Shown: positions 19,650 through 34,300 of the stretch, piece by piece
Position numbering within the stretch: the first letter of the stretch is position 1
Layout: the number at the start of each line of letters is the position of its first letter
Assembly: GCA_030268105.1 (NCBI GenBank)
Contig: BSDZ01000101.1
Span: 1,612,001-1,676,000, forward strand
Direction: 5' to 3'
DNA: 64,000 nt
Source of the DNA: Volvox africanus
Lineage: Eukaryota; Chlorophyta; Chlorophyceae; Chlamydomonadales; Volvocaceae
Translations under genes and position numbers: made by a program
Notes under the pieces: generated by a model
The model's database searches: none
What the model was told of the DNA's origin: nothing
The model's input: only the letters and a program-made list of their open reading frames with translations

Positions 19650-20138
19650 AGCTTTGATATCTGCTTGGCCTGAAATACCTTTGTCGCATGGCTGGATTGC
19701 TGGATGTGGTCCTGAGGTGTCCTGGAAAAGGGTCATGGACGGCTCACCTGCATATCAGGTACTAGAGCCCTTCATCCTTAGCGCTTTAGTCTGTACGACA
19801 TGAGCATAAAAAAGCTAAATAATCCCAATGTTCTTTTATGGCTCTTGAACTATGCGAACCATCGTTGCATGGGACAGGTTGGGACGGTTGGGACGGTGAG
19901 CGAAACTCCTAGGGCCCTTACATTGCCGCACGTTAATTAACATATAAAACATCCCTGCTTCAATATATGGTGGTCCTTGGAAGCCCACTGATTTCTCTTA
20001 TTTCAGTCAGCAGCAGTGCTTACTCATAACGAGCTCGCCCTGACGGGTGGATTACTGAAGGATATCAAGAAATTTAGACGTAAACATGAGAGGGTGGAGC
20101 TGCCTGATGAGGAGTCAAGCCGACCGCCACCTCGTTAG
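19650..20138 (+). CDS. orphan 3' terminal exons of an unidentified gene
   Basis: Two stretches splice cleanly: 19650-19758 (enters with one base of a codon, ends in phase 0 at a GTACTA donor) and 20007-20138 (after a pyrimidine-rich TTTCAG acceptor, ending in TAG). The joined peptide is about 80 residues. It includes HGWIAGCGPEVSW and, in the second exon, a basic-acidic segment with KDIKKFRRKHERVELPDEE. It reads like real coding sequence, but I cannot name a family. A broken LINE ends about 40 bases upstream, so the rest of the gene may have been displaced or lost. It could instead be a gene relic. Confidence 0.4.
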
Positions 20139-20399
20139 CCTCCGTGATGCCCTCCGGCCTGCCTGCCAGCGCCATCTTTCGCCAGCGTGCTTGCTCGTCC
20201 ATCTAAGCCATCTTCGTCACGGACATAGCTGCCTGCCCCTTGTTCAGTTGAAACATGTCCCAGTTTAGGATGTATATGCACGAAGACCATCTCACAGCAA
20301 CGGTTAAAGAATCTGCACCTGCAACAAATTTTCACCAAGTGACACGATTGGTGACGACCGTGCGTTCGGACGGGGACTATCTTTATATGAGAGATACGT

Positions 20400-20620
20400 A
20401 GGAATGACGTCCCTCCTTTCACCGCTGCGACCGCCACCAGGACCGTGTCGACCAATTCACTAACGGCAGTTGCTGTACCTTGTTGAATGGTATTGTTAAT
20501 GCCTAATAATTTGCTGGTGCTCATGTTGCGGGTGCGCTTGTAGGTTGGTTCCGCCCCAACCGCCATCAATTCACTGTCATCAGATTCCCCTCTCAAGACA
20601 CGCTCCACACCCCACCCAAC
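20400..20620 (-). CDS. coding-like minus-strand stretch, function unknown
   Basis: A minus frame reads a hydrophilic, non-repetitive peptide with SDDSELMAVGAEPTYKRTRN followed by a Ser/Thr and Asn-rich stretch. A GT in the frame (at about 20481) could be a donor. It looks more protein-like than the surrounding shadow frames, but start, stop and partner exons are not resolved and no domain is recognised. It could be chance. Confidence 0.25.
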
Positions 20621-22560
20621 CCATAGCCACGCCTAGTTGAAGTTGAGCTCTCCTACATCTCTCAATCCTGTCTGGCGGCGTCCTGCCCTCAGCCTTCCGT
20701 ACCACGTCCACCCATGATAAGCCCGACACGCACCCGACACCGGCCTGGCCAAATCCACAGTCTCCTGTACGGAGCTCGCGCGGCAGCGACTGAGAGAAAC
20801 GGGGACGAGGGAAGGAACAAAAACAAATAAAACGGATACGAGCAGAACTGTCATAAATGTTCCAAAAATAGACAAATCAGGAAAGAATATGGAAAATGGG
20901 TGATGATGATTTAGAAGCAGCATGGTCAGGAAGTTGGAGAGGTGTTGCTGCCTCCCTCCCTCCCCCTTCCCTCCCCAATGTCACGAAGACGTCCTTCCTA
21001 TGAAAGCAAAGCCTCCCCTCCACGTTATGCTCAGCCCCGTAAACTGCAGTACGGCTGTACTGCTTATTATAAATCTTGTAGGACGATGGTTTCCTCAGTC
21101 AGTAGTGTCCCGAAGCAATGATAAGGCCCGTTTAGGACATCAGCCCAGGAGCCCCAGGCGGACACAGAGCGCCCCACGTCACTAAGATTGCGGTCATTAA
21201 ACCCCGCTCCTGTGTGGGTCAGTTGAGACGGTTGGAGCAGTTGGGTTCGTGTTGGGGGCGGGTAGTACGGCAAAGTAAGACATCAGCAAATGGTGGCTGG
21301 GGTTTAAATCCAAATCACTGGACTGTACTTCGCAGCGGAGGACGGGAAGGGAAGGGAAGGGAAGGGAAAGGAGTGGGAGACGTAGTCAACATATAAACTC
21401 GAGTCATCAGTCACCAACCTCTTGGAAGCAACAGAACCCTGATGCATACAACTCCCTGCCCACCCTTGCTCTGCCGTACGCCGTACTCAGCAACGACCGA
21501 TTGGGTTGGGAGTCTCTCAGCTCGTGAGCCACTCCATGCATCCGCCATTGCCGGAAGTGGTGGCAGTGGATGATGGAGCCGTGGCCAGGGTCCTGACCGG
21601 GAGTGCCGGCGGTCTGTTTGGGAGAGGAATGGGGAGCGGAGGGGAGAGCAACGAGCCTGGTGACCGGAATCCACGAGGACTCGTGCCCTCGGAAACTACA
21701 AAACACACACAAGCACCAAAAGCTACCTAAAGCGCATACATACCGTTCGTTTTTAATATACTCGAGATTAAATATTATTAATTATACTGCTGGCAACGCA
21801 GCCTATATGATGGCAGCCTGCAGGTAAGGCATGGCAGCTCCGACCACCTAGTGGGGAAGTAGCTGAAGCGGCCGGGAGGAGGGTGTTTATTAGATGGGTA
21901 ATCGCTGACCAACTGGAATTGCGAAATCACATCTCGTGATGTCACTGCCACTGCAACAATAATATTGTACAAGTTTGCAGCCAGCTGGGATCATCCCAGT
22001 AGAATGTCGCACGAGGACAACTTATGGGGCGCGCGGTTGACCGTTAGGGCCACGCACATATATAGCGCATTGCTCAGCTTTGTGTATAGGACGTTTGAAA
22101 CCGATAAGAGTGCCGAAGCGCATGCCCTGTGAGCGCAGGCCCTGTGAACGATTAAGCGATGAAGACGTGTACAGGACAGTGGTGTATACATTACCCTGAC
22201 GACGGTGTTACGAAAAGCTCATGGCATTCTAAGGGGTATGTATATGCAGAGTAAGAAAAAATATGTTGTTTACTTGCTGTTTGCTTTTCGTTTGGGAGGG
22301 AACGATTGTCCTGTCCTGTGATGCCGTACTCCTACAGCAACCGTCAAATCGGAAGCTATCTGAAGGTTGGCTAGGTGTAAGTGTTGAACATTAATAATTT
22401 GAATATCAACTAAATATCTCTAAATTTTTTTGTGTCACTAATAGCACATAGCCGTTCGGACTTGACTTGCTGTCGCACGGGTAATAATCCTTACATACTA
22501 GCACGACAGGAAATCACATGAATTGGATTTACGCTTAAGATAATTGTACAAAGAATAATA
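20621..22560. other. gap upstream of the prominin-like gene
   Basis: Nothing here can be called with confidence. It holds a GGGAA-type microsatellite (21345-21370) and an open plus frame around 21500-21700 rich in Val, Gly and Ala, with no domain. The last few hundred bases are AT-rich and must include the 5' flank of the gene starting at 22561. Confidence 0.45.
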
Positions 22561-25500
22561 ATGTCGAGGGATCTCCTTCTTCCCGTTGCTGTCCTTCTTC
22601 TTGCGCTCGGTACCCTTCAAGACGTCACGGATGCGCAACTCACGGTAGATATCAACAAGAAGTCAGTTGTAATTAATACGATTAATGGGAGTATTCCCGT
22701 CTATCCGCCAGTGGACGTTCAGCCAACTGACTATTGTCCAGACGCATCATGGAAGGTTTGTTTTGGGTCAATGTTCTTACTTGTTTATAAGTGGAATATA
22801 CACATCTATCATCTTGATGCCTTTAAAAGTCTTGAAATTTGATGTCATGATTGCGTTGACTTTTTGGGTCAATCCGGCTCTTTCAAATTTTACGATTCGG
22901 CGTTGCATCGGACTGCATCCACGCTCGCAAGAATTCGTATGGGTGTTGTCAGTTTGAATATGAGGACTTGGCTTCTGAAAGGAGTGATATCCGTAAATTC
23001 CAACCTCCATCGGCTGTAGGCGGAAACTACGGATGCACGTTTTGTTGATGACCCACATGCCATATGCCGAAATTACTTGTTTTGCCCATCTTATCATGGA
23101 TATGCTTATCTTTCGTCCAAAGCACTATGGAACGAGGGGCCCTTCATCACAATGTAACCATGTCAGGCCGCCCGCGATGTTGACTGCAGCAATGGAAGCT
23201 GCAAACATCACCGTCCGATTACGACCCACTCCACTGGAACAGTTCGCAATGGCGGAATTACCTTGTGGTGCGTCTTACAAGGTCACAGTCCTCCTTCTTG
23301 TGTCTATTGCTCAGCATCGCGCTGCTTTTAGCTCTTGGCATTACAGTTCATGAAGCTGATTCAGGCCAAACCTCCTCGTGCTCACGACTCCTCTATCTTG
23401 GTATCATGCGTACAATCATCAGTTCCTGCTACCAATCCATCCCACGTCCTGAGAGGTGTTGTAAGCACATCGTGCACTAGACTGTGCACGGCCTGGGTAT
23501 ACTTGGGGAATTGCGTCTGTAAATAAACAACTGAAAGACCTGTGTGTGTCTACGGTCTGACAGCCCGTCCCGCGGATGTCACGCCTCACCTGGACTCCCC
23601 GAATATGTCAAAATTGATCCGGATCAACACCCCCATCCCTCCTCCGCCTTTCCCTTTTCCCCTTCCCTTTCCTTCCCTTCCTTTCTCCCCTCCTCCCCAA
23701 TCCTATTGTATAGAAACACCCGCTACGCGCCTCAGGTCTATCCATCGCATTCCTCCTCATCGGCCTTGGCTCGTTGTTGGTAGCAATCACTTGGTGGGTC
23801 CGTTGTTTCGTTTTCGGAGCCTGAGAAAACACAAGCTCGTGTGTGTGTGTGCGCCTTGGTGGGGAATTCATTTGGATTTATGAATGGGATATTTATGAAA
23901 ACTTTTGGATTTATTGTCACTAATGTTCTTGTCCTTGTTGTTAGGGTTTAGGGTGCATGCTTGATCGATGTCACTGTCTAACATTGCCAATACACTTACA
24001 AAGCATTTCCGCGCCGCTGTCCCGGCAGGCGCCTCATCCAATGGTGCGTGAGCTGTGGCCACTGCCAACGGAGTTGTGGGGTTGGCTCCGATGATTCCCG
24101 GTTCCTGCGTGATACGAAGCATCACTACCTCAAGGTGTGATCATGTACGTGTGTGCGTTTGTTCGTTTCCTTTTTTATTGTATCGCCCATCTAGTGATGG
24201 CCGCATGAACTCGACGGCCCAAGGCAAGGGCAGAGGAAGAGAAGGAGAAGGAAGGGCGAGCAAAAAGGAGATGAGAGGAATGGGATCCTCTATGAGTTCC
24301 AAACTCCGACGCTGGTCCTGAGCCGTTGTAAGCCCGTTTTCTCTCATAACCCCGCCCGCCTGCCCCCCTGTCTCCTCCTCCGCCTTCCAGGGTTGGATCT
24401 TCATGTTGATCGCGGGCGCTCTGGGCATGGTGATTTGGGGCATGTTGGCTTTGGACCGCCAACTGATGGCTTCATTTTGGGATGCTTTTTTGAACATCAT
24501 GGAATACGCGAAGTCTGTTAACATTAACCTTGAGACGCTCAAGGTAAGAAGGGAGGGAACAGCCATCGATCCCCTAACCTCTCAGGGCGGATATGATACG
24601 AGAAGTAAAAAGGGGGACTGTCGGTGGTTTAAGGATGAACGCGTGCGCGCATGTAACAACACCTAATTACGCCAAATCCAGGAGAAACAATACGTGGGGG
24701 GTAGGTCGCTAAGGTTTGAAGCGCTTCGGGGCCGATGGAAACTGAATTGAAGAGAGGGTGACGGGGAAGAGGGTGAAGGCGGCGCGGAGTGGGGCCGGGA
24801 GGTCCGTAGGCATGTGAACTTAACGAAACGATGAGCAAAACGCAGAAAAGGTACGTGAATGCTAAGGGGTAAGAGAGGAGTAGGAGCTGAAGGGGCCCGG
24901 TAGCGGGGGCAGGTAGTGGTGCTGACATCAAGGGAGAGAAAAAAGGGGAGGGGTAATGAGGCAGTTGGGTTGAGGTTTGGAATGAGGTCTCAGCGGCTTT
25001 ATTCCCGTCCGTCTTCACTCCGTGGCCCTGGCTGTGCTCCTCGGCAACATGGCACACAGAGCCGCATTTCCCTTTTGCTGCTTCCGTTTAGTTCCCACCA
25101 CCATTCATCCCGTTTGCCGCCCATCCTTTTCCTCGGCCTCCTATCCCAACCGTCCCAGACCAACATCACAGTGACAGTGCCGGCCAAGCTGGAGATGACG
25201 GAGCAGCTGGTCAACAACACATTGGACATCACGCGTTTGCAGAGCATAGTGCAGGTGGGGATTTGGGTGGATGGGAGCCAGATGTGAATGACCCCGGCGG
25301 GCGTGTAAACACACATATACACATATCTATCTGTGTGTGTATGTGTGTGTGTAAAGGAGAGGGGAACGGGTTATTTGTTATGCGAAAACCGAAAACGCCT
25401 AACCTATTGTGTAGAGAGAGTGCGTGTGGCTGAGCGGTGTTTTGGGAAATATATTGAAGAAATGTGAGATGTAGGGGCCAGTTGGCAAGGAGTACGAATA

Positions 25501-28500
25501 AGCGTTTCGATAGTTTCTGGGGCGAGTGTACGACCACTGCAGCGCAATATTGCAATCTCTTGCTCCCATTCGAGCTCCCCCTGTGTGTGTGCGTCTCTAA
25601 TTTTTCCTGGGTCATCGCCAGAGGAATACTCAATTTGAAGCTCGATGACTCGATGACTCTTCCATGACTATTTGCAGTGAATTTTAGTTTTGTTAGAGGA
25701 GTAGTGCTCCTTCTTATGAACTCCTTTCACGCACCCCATATGCACTGGGAACCGTTTTTACTTGCCCGGACGGAATTGCCCGCAATCATAGCCCGCACGC
25801 CTTGCCAATGAACCGGTGGACAGAGTGTACGTATGTAGGGGGAGAGTTGGGAGAGGGGTTGGCAGCCCCCGACCCCTCGCACGACCACTGTTATCGCCTA
25901 TCAATGGCATGCGATGATGATGGGCATAAGCGGTACCTTGACATTGTGCTGTTTGCTAACTCACATCCTGTTAATGCTATTGCAGCCTAGCCTGGACTTC
26001 AATAATGATACGTTAACAGCTTCCAACAGGTGGGAGTGAGCGAGGGTGGAGTGTAAGATTGGAAGAGATGACAGAGGGTGTGTGTGTGTGTATATGTACC
26101 TATATGAGTATAAGCGTTGTACATGTGTGCGTGTATGTCGGTATTGAGCCGCGAGGAACAGTGATGTGTGTGTCCGCGCGAGTGTGTGTTCCGTTGGGTG
26201 GGGGATGGGGATGGCTGGTGAGGAGTGGGAGGATACAGGATATGGGGCAGGGTTACCTCTCACCCTCTATTACCGGCCCTCATCTTCTAAGTCGCCCCAC
26301 CATTCTCGACCTCGTACCCGCTCCCCACCCCCACCCCCCCACACCCTTCTTCCCAATTTCCACTTCCGGACCCCGCCTTCCGCCAGTCCTCATCCATTTT
26401 GATGACGGTTGGCGGAAGGCGACTTCACACCTTCCGCCAACCATGGAAGGCGGAATCACTTTACAAACTTCATCCGCTGTTTCACCCCAACCCCTTGCCT
26501 CCCCGTCCCACCCTTCCCCCTCGCCATGATCCCCGCTTTCCCCTCTTCAGCCTGTACTCTGCGGCCGGCTCCTTCTTGGCCGCGCTCAATGGCAAGGTGC
26601 TTCCCGGGCTGGTGGCGCTGGCTGGGCAGTTCGGAAGCCCCTTGAATGCCACCAGCAGGTGTGTATGGGTGGTGAGGAGGGAGGCCAGGGAGACGAGTGG
26701 ATTTGCTGGTGGCCGTCGGGTTTGTGTATGTGCGTGTGTTTTGGAGGTGTAGGGTGTGGGATTATAGGGTTCACCCAACCTAACCCGTTCGCATCAGATT
26801 ATGCATCAGATTGGGCGAAGGGGTAACCACTGGGGCGAGGCGGGAGGGCAGGGTGGAAGGAGGAAGGGGGCAAAAGCAACAGGCCAGGTCAACATTATAC
26901 CTTCACCTCCTCAGCATACTATCACTTGTCCCAAATCCTCCTCCTCATGCACACACAGGCGTCTGTTGGGCCAGTCTGCGTCCTCCTATAACACCTTGAA
27001 CGACTTGCTGCCGGCGCTGAAGACGTCCTTGCCGGACATCATCGCTGCGAACGGCACGAGGGCGAGCATCCTGGGACGGTTGAAGGTGTGTCTGTGTGCG
27101 TCTGTGTTGCGGGAGGAGCCGTCTGCGGAAGGGCGCATGATGGGAGAGGCGCGGGAAAAGAGGCTCCTGCGGATATCCGGAGCATATGAAATGGAACTCT
27201 GTTTCCTTGTCCCCGTCGCAGAAATTCCAAGTTAAGGTATGATAATATCACATCTATTATAATTAATCAAACTTATAAAATTATCGTGCGGCTTTGGCGA
27301 TGTGACTGATAGATGCGCACAGTGCTAATACGCGACCGCGGAGAACGACAACGACCCGGAGATGTGTGTGTCAGGTAGTCGGCTTTTAGGTGTGGGTTGA
27401 GAGTTTTAGGGTTTTGATGTTAACTCGTCTTTGTGTGTTTGAACGGGTGTTACATTGTGTCTGGCCAACTTGCCCCGAATGAGAGGCCAAGCACCACCGG
27501 GGGCCCTGGCCACCACCGGGCCCCCGAACCACAGCGTATGTACGTATGTGTATGTGTGTATTTCCTCCCTTGTGCCAGGACTTGGGGTTGGCGCTGGCGG
27601 CGGTACAGGCGGCGCCGGCTCCCCTCTCCGCCGATTCTCCGGCGGTGACGCAGCTGGCGACGGCGCTCAATCAAACCACCCTGGAGCTGTGGGACTCGCA
27701 GCTGGGCCGGATTGCGACGGGACTCCAAGTGCGTGTGTGTGTGTGACACGTGGTGTGGGTGAGGAATGCAACGAGGAAACAAATGCACAACTCCCAACTC
27801 CCTGAGACCTTTTGCCTCAGACTAAAAATACTGACACTAACATAATTTTAATCTCCGTCATCTCCGCGAGCGGGTGTGTGTTTTGTTGGAGGGGAGATCG
27901 GTGGGGAAAAAGGGATACAAAGGGCGGTCCCGAGCGCCCCCTGGGTTTCTGTGCTTGGTGTCCTGCCCCTTGTTTTCAACCCGCCCTCTCCCCTTCCCGT
28001 CCTTTGGACGACGTCAGCCATCATTCAACCCTCACGGTTAGTCCTCGTTCCTTCAGTATCAGCACCAGCTGGTTCGTTTTATTCGACTTTCCCTCCCGTC
28101 CCCGTGGACGGCGCCAGCTGGTATTCGACCTTTTAGGGTTAGTCCTTGCTTCTTCAGCACCAGCGAAGGGACTCTTTCATTTGTCTTCCCCTCCCATCCT
28201 CTCTGCCTTCCCACCCGTGGCGCTCAGGTGTACAACATCTCTCGCAACAGCCCAGTGTACGGAGACGTCAACAAGGCTGCAGGCGATATCAGCGCGGGTG
28301 TGTGTGTTTTCGTGAGTGGCGTGTGTATGTGTATGTGAGTAGTATTTGTCCAATTTCGGAGTGTCTAAGTGACACATTTGTATATATGCGTGTGCACGAT
28401 GTGGAGCTGTGTGTTTGTTGTATTGCTTCGTTTCCTACGGCGGGCCGGGTAGACGTACGTACGTAGTCATGGATATCCCCCAAATCCGCTGCGTTCCAAA

Positions 28501-31346
28501 CCTCTTCCTCCCCCTAACCCGCTATCCAACCCAATTCAGGTGCCAGCTCCTTAACCCCTGCGGCGGTGACCCAGTTGATTAGTCAAGTGACGTTTGCTGA
28601 AGACCAAATCAACAACGGATCTGCGTTCAGCACCCTTAAGGTCTCAGGGGGTAGGGGTTGGGGCAGACGGAAGATACACAACGAACCGACGATGGGCACA
28701 CACATATCACACATACAAACAGACACACGTACACACATATACACACATATACAAACAGACATAAACATGCGCTGCGTCTCATTAAACCAAAATGCTCTCC
28801 ATGTATCCCTTCCTTACCTGGAGTGGAAGGATGGTACGGGGTGGATCAGATGAAATGAGTTTTGCATGCTTGGAGTTTAGCGGCCTCAATGTGTATTGTG
28901 TCAAGGGAGAGGTGGACGGTTCTGATACGGTAGGTGCAGGTGGGGGTGAGAGATCAGGTACACAGCTGCTGAGTTCTGGCTGTCATACAGATGATTCGGA
29001 TGTACCCGTTTCACCACCCACCGGTCCCGTCAATGGTTATAACAGGTCTGAATCTCTGATTGTTTTCATTGGCTAGAAATGAAAGCCGCTTGGCAGTTGT
29101 GAAACGAAGCCCTACATACATACACACAAGACGACACCCTTTTCCGTGTCTCTCTCCCCTCCTCCTTCCTCCCCCCTCTTTCCCTTCTACAGCGGTATTA
29201 TGCCTCGTTTATTCGACTTCCCCTTTCCTTTCCCTTCCTCCCCCCCTCCTCCTTCGTCCCCCCTCTTCCCCTTACCTTCCCCTTCCTTCCCCCCCATCCT
29301 CCTGATTCTTGTTCAACACCAATATCAGTACTCGTTTATTCGCCTTCCCCCCCTCCCCCTCGTCCTGCTCCCACAGGTACTCCGACTGTTTCTCGTGAAC
29401 ATCAATAATCAGGTCGCCGATGTGCGCGGATGGAATGTGACCCTAGGGAACGGCACGGAGATAGGGGTGAGTGGAGGGTGTGTGTTTTTGAGCAGCTTTG
29501 TAGAGTGTAGCTTTGTGCGTTTGAACGGTGCCTGATATTCACGGCCGTGCCTGCTTTTGGCTAACGTACTCGCGGCCCCGACACCACCCGTACAGATATT
29601 GTATCTAACGAACTTTCTGGTTGGATCCATCAACGACTATATTCTGGACGACACAGCCAACGGTCTGGGTACCACCATGATGACCGCCTCGTCCGGTAGC
29701 AGTAGCATGACCAGCACCCGGGACATCGCAAACGTGACGGCCTTCTTGCAGGTGAGGAAGTACGTATGCCGTGTTGATGTGATTTGTAATATATGTAGTA
29801 ATATATGTAGTGATATAGTAATATATGTAATATATATAGGTATAATTTGATCTAATCATACGTGAAGTCTTTTTGTGGATTAGATAACTAATTACTGATA
29901 AATATATTGAAGTATATATACTATTATAAGTGACATGGCAATGACGAGTGCGAGCGAAAAAGAGACACGTCCTTTCATGCGCACCACTCAGCCCCAACTC
30001 CCAACCACCAACTTCCTTAATCGTCAGGCCGCCGGAACCATTAGCACCCTCGTCAGCGGTGCGACCGGCCTCAATACCTCTGCGGTCGCTATCGCTGCTG
30101 CCGCCGGTACCTCCGCTAATAATGCCGCCAGTGGTCCTAACCCCGCCGGCGCCACCACCCAAGTCACCACTGTCCTCCGTCCTGCACTGTACAACATCAC
30201 CAGTCCCATCGCTTCCATTGCCGCCGCATTAACACGCTTCATCAGCGACCCCACCATCATCAACGCCGTCGCGCTGCGCAATGCCGCAGCTGCCGCAGCC
30301 ATCCCGGTCAGCAGTGCCGCCATCAGCTTCACGGCGCCGCTAGCGAACGCCACCGCGCTGGAGTCCGTCTGTCGGTCGTTGCAGCCGTCGGTAGATAAAC
30401 TACTGTCTATGGGCTCGTCCTTAAACAGTACGGCATTAAACACATACGTTACGCTGGAAGCGCAGGTTGCAGAGGTTGGGCGATACCAGACGGGAGTGGG
30501 ACAGCTCGTGGGGCTTATGTCGGAGGTGCGAAATGGGCTGGGAAAAGCCAAAAAAAGACGTACAGCCATGCCGCACAGCAGACATGTAATACATTGACTT
30601 AAATAGAACGATTAATTACACATATTACATTATCAGAATATATTTTTTATTTTATTTTGTATTATATCATTATTGTCGTTATGTGATATTGTCTTTTATT
30701 ACGTACTTTCATGGGAACGACGTAATCTGCTTTTGTTCCCGGAGAGACTTGGGTGTCGGACAGGGAATCCGCATGGCTGTGATGGATTGGAGGTCCCAAC
30801 GGGGAAAAAAGGGGAACGGGCAGGGAAAGACGGGAAACAGGGTGGTTACTTCCACGTCGTTTCTCTCCCAATCCCAATCCATGCAGATGCCTGATTGGTC
30901 AGATACCCAGCAGAAGATCGCAGGCGCAGCGTACGGCATCCAAAACAAGGTACGACAGTGCGGCACATTGCATTGTCTCGTCCTTTGACCCACGCTTGAG
31001 TACAATGTTAACATTAATTGGAAAGGTGAGGGAGCCAGTATCTCTTCCATGAATGGTTGTCTAAGGGTCTCCGAAGGCAACCGACCTATAATGCCGTGCA
31101 GGAACGGCTAGCTTTCCTAAGTACTTGTCCCAATCGCCCCAACCATCCCACCAACCCCGTTGTCTTCCCCAACACGGTTGTGGTACATTACAGCCCTGGC
31201 CTTCATCTGCAGTTCAGCCCGCATTTTCGTTTCCGCTTTCACCCACTTCATCTCCGCCCGTGGCCAGGTCACTGAGGTATCCACTGATGTGGAGAGTTCG
31301 CTTCAAGGTGCTGCCAGTGGTCTAGGGAACGCCATAAACAGCATGC

Positions 31347-31382
<36 letters not shown>

Positions 31383-34300
31383 AGGGGGGCATTAAGGGGG
31401 ATGGGATGGGGTGCACCGCGAGTGTAAAACAATGCGGTAAGGAATGGAACCAGCGTGTCGTGTTGATGACGATAGATTCGTTGTAGTCGCACACCTAAAG
31501 TGGACGGGAAGGGGGCCTGAGTAGTAGGTACAAATGTATGTATGAATGCTGCCCGCTTTTCTCTGCCTCCGGCTTGGCTAAAATAGTTCAGATGCACCTT
31601 ATCATTACCATCACCATCCCCCTTCCCCCTCTCAGGTTTGCTCCTGTGTGCCCCCACTGCCCAAATGCAGTCCAAGGTCTTAAGTCCGGGTAACAACTTC
31701 GTGAAGGACAACAGGCAGCGCACTGAGGACATCAGCAACATCTGCTACTCGGTGAGTGGGAGTGGGGAGGAGGTGGGGTGGAGTGGGAACCCAGCGCGCG
31801 AGTGCACCAGGACCGAGCCAGGAACCCTACCCCTGAGGAAAGAACGGAGTCCGTCGTCCATGGTCCAGGATAGTCAAAGCGGAGGGAGGGAGGGGAGGAA
31901 AGGGAATAGGAATGTAAGGTGGATTGCAAGCTGCGCAGTCCTCCTGAATGATATCAGATTTACATGCGGATATATTTATAATATAGTGGTTTTACCGGCG
32001 CCGTTTTGGCGCTGTCAGCTCTTTTTACCAATACAACAGTAGCCATTGCACATGGACGGTGGTGTCATCGCTGCGAAGTGTCGATCGCAGCGACTGGATG
32101 CGTGCGCGTGGTTGTTGGTGGCACGGCATCCCCATCCCCATCTCCATTCTGATTCCCATCCCCATCTCCATTCTGATTCCCATCCCCATCTCCATCTCCA
32201 TCCATTAACATCAGGCGGTCATGGGCGCCTGGGGCCTGGGTGCGGCGCTGCTGCTGCTTCTGGCTTTGTCGGTGTATTTCAACTGGACGGGGGGACTCGT
32301 CACGTTCGGACTGGTGCTGCTGATGTACATCACCCTCAGCCAGGTCTGTGCCTGTTAAGCGGGAGAAGGGGGCAGGACAGTGCCAAGAGAACGACAACAA
32401 CAATAATAATAACAACACATAGGAGGTATTATTAATTAACGTCTATTCGGAAAGGCGGAGGAAGGTCAGATGGGTCTTCATTTGTGTATGTCGGTCGGGT
32501 GTTTGGGGACGGGGGGAAAGGAATGGGGGAAGCGGGCGGAGAGCGCGTGTGTGTATGGGAACCTGTAGTCCTTCTGACTGCATCTCTCGAGGCTCCTTTC
32601 CCCATAGTACCTATACCCCATCGCCCTCCCAAAAACCCATCGCTTCCATCTCCCAATGCACCCTCCCACTACCCTTATGTCTCATATGTCTCATCCGTTA
32701 TCATGTTGTATCACATTAGTTCTATTTGAATCTTCCGATGGGTCTCTTCATTACAATTGCACGCCCTTCCCCCCTCTCTACGAGGGGATGCATTTCTAGT
32801 TTCCCTTCGCCTGTCTCATCTACCTTTCCTCGTCATTGTTATTGTCGCTGTCGTTGGCCACGCAGGTGGTGACATCGGCGACGTCCTTCGCAATGGCGGT
32901 TTTGGACGACGCGTGTAACGATGCAGAGTTTGTGATGATGAGGGAGATGGTGGAGGTAAGTTCAGGGGGGTTACAAGGGGGGGAGGTTGTACGTGTAGTA
33001 CCTACTCTGCATTCGATTGTGCCCTACTTGCTTGGTCCTTCACTCACCCTGATAAATGTACCTATCTATCCTCCAGGGCAATTGCGATCTGCAGCCCCGC
33101 CTGGATTCCTGGACCCGGTGCCCTCACTCTCTGGACCCAAATAAAGTTTTCCTAGAATCGCGATATTTACCAGAACCGCGTTTATCTTACCAAATAATTA
33201 CGATGTATGTTTTTCATGGAGGAGATCTTCAAATGAGGGCCTTGGCCCGTATGAACACTTCTGCCCGCTTTCTGACGTCTGCGCCAGGGCCGGCTAGAAA
33301 CTGCGCGAAAAATGAATTTCGTATCCTGACTTACTTTGTAATACTTAATCTTTTTATTATGGTGTCAAATATGTTGTTTAATGGCCCAGGAAATTTACGT
33401 ATGGACCAAGGATCGATCTGTCATTCCTTCAGGCGGATACTCCTCATCATTCACATTCTCCTCCCCTCCCCTCCCCTCTCCTCCCCTCCCCTCCCCTCCC
33501 CTCTCCTCTCCTCACCTCTTCTCTCCTCTCTTCCCCACCCTGCAGTACTCCAACAACCCGCGCGTGGCGGTACTGCTGTCCTATTATTTTTACAAGGTGC
33601 CTGCCAGCCCGGAGGTCATGTTGCAGGTGATGGCGACTGGAGGGGATCGGGGCTGGAATGTCCCGTTGTACGGGCAAATGAGTAGGGTGGTGGTGGTGGT
33701 GGTGGATGAATGTCCCCGGGGAATTTCGTCATCCCTCAGGAATGGTATGTGAAGACTGCTTGCTGAAGCTCTGCAGCTCAAGTACTCTGCAACCCACGCC
33801 GCAGCACGGCTCTCGGCACCGGTAGCGTCTATTCCTCTTAAAACTCGCCGTCTTCCCTTTCCTTTGCTTCTTGAGACACAGGCCGCCTTTGACCTCAACA
33901 CTACGGATGTTCGCATACGTCTGGAAAACATTAATCGGACGCTTTCCGATCGCATCGAGAAGAATTACCAGCTGAAAGGCGCGGTGCGTGAGGTGTCGGG
34001 AGGGAGGGGGGAGGTTAATGCCCAATTTCTAATTCTTATTTGCTATATATTTTTTCGAACAATTCTCGATTTTCGGACAATAAATATTTTACCATTTCTA
34101 AATGTCATGTAAACCAACTGCGTACCTTCGGTGACATTTATTTACGGTATTTCAATGTTATGTAACCAAGAGGGTCGTTGTGTAGTGACATGCTGTGATA
34201 TACTCTCTGATGGACACTTTTGATAAGAAAATATCTCCGCTTAGATAAAGATATCTTCCACCGTCCTCCCCTCACCTTCCCTACCGTAGCTGGCCGCTAT

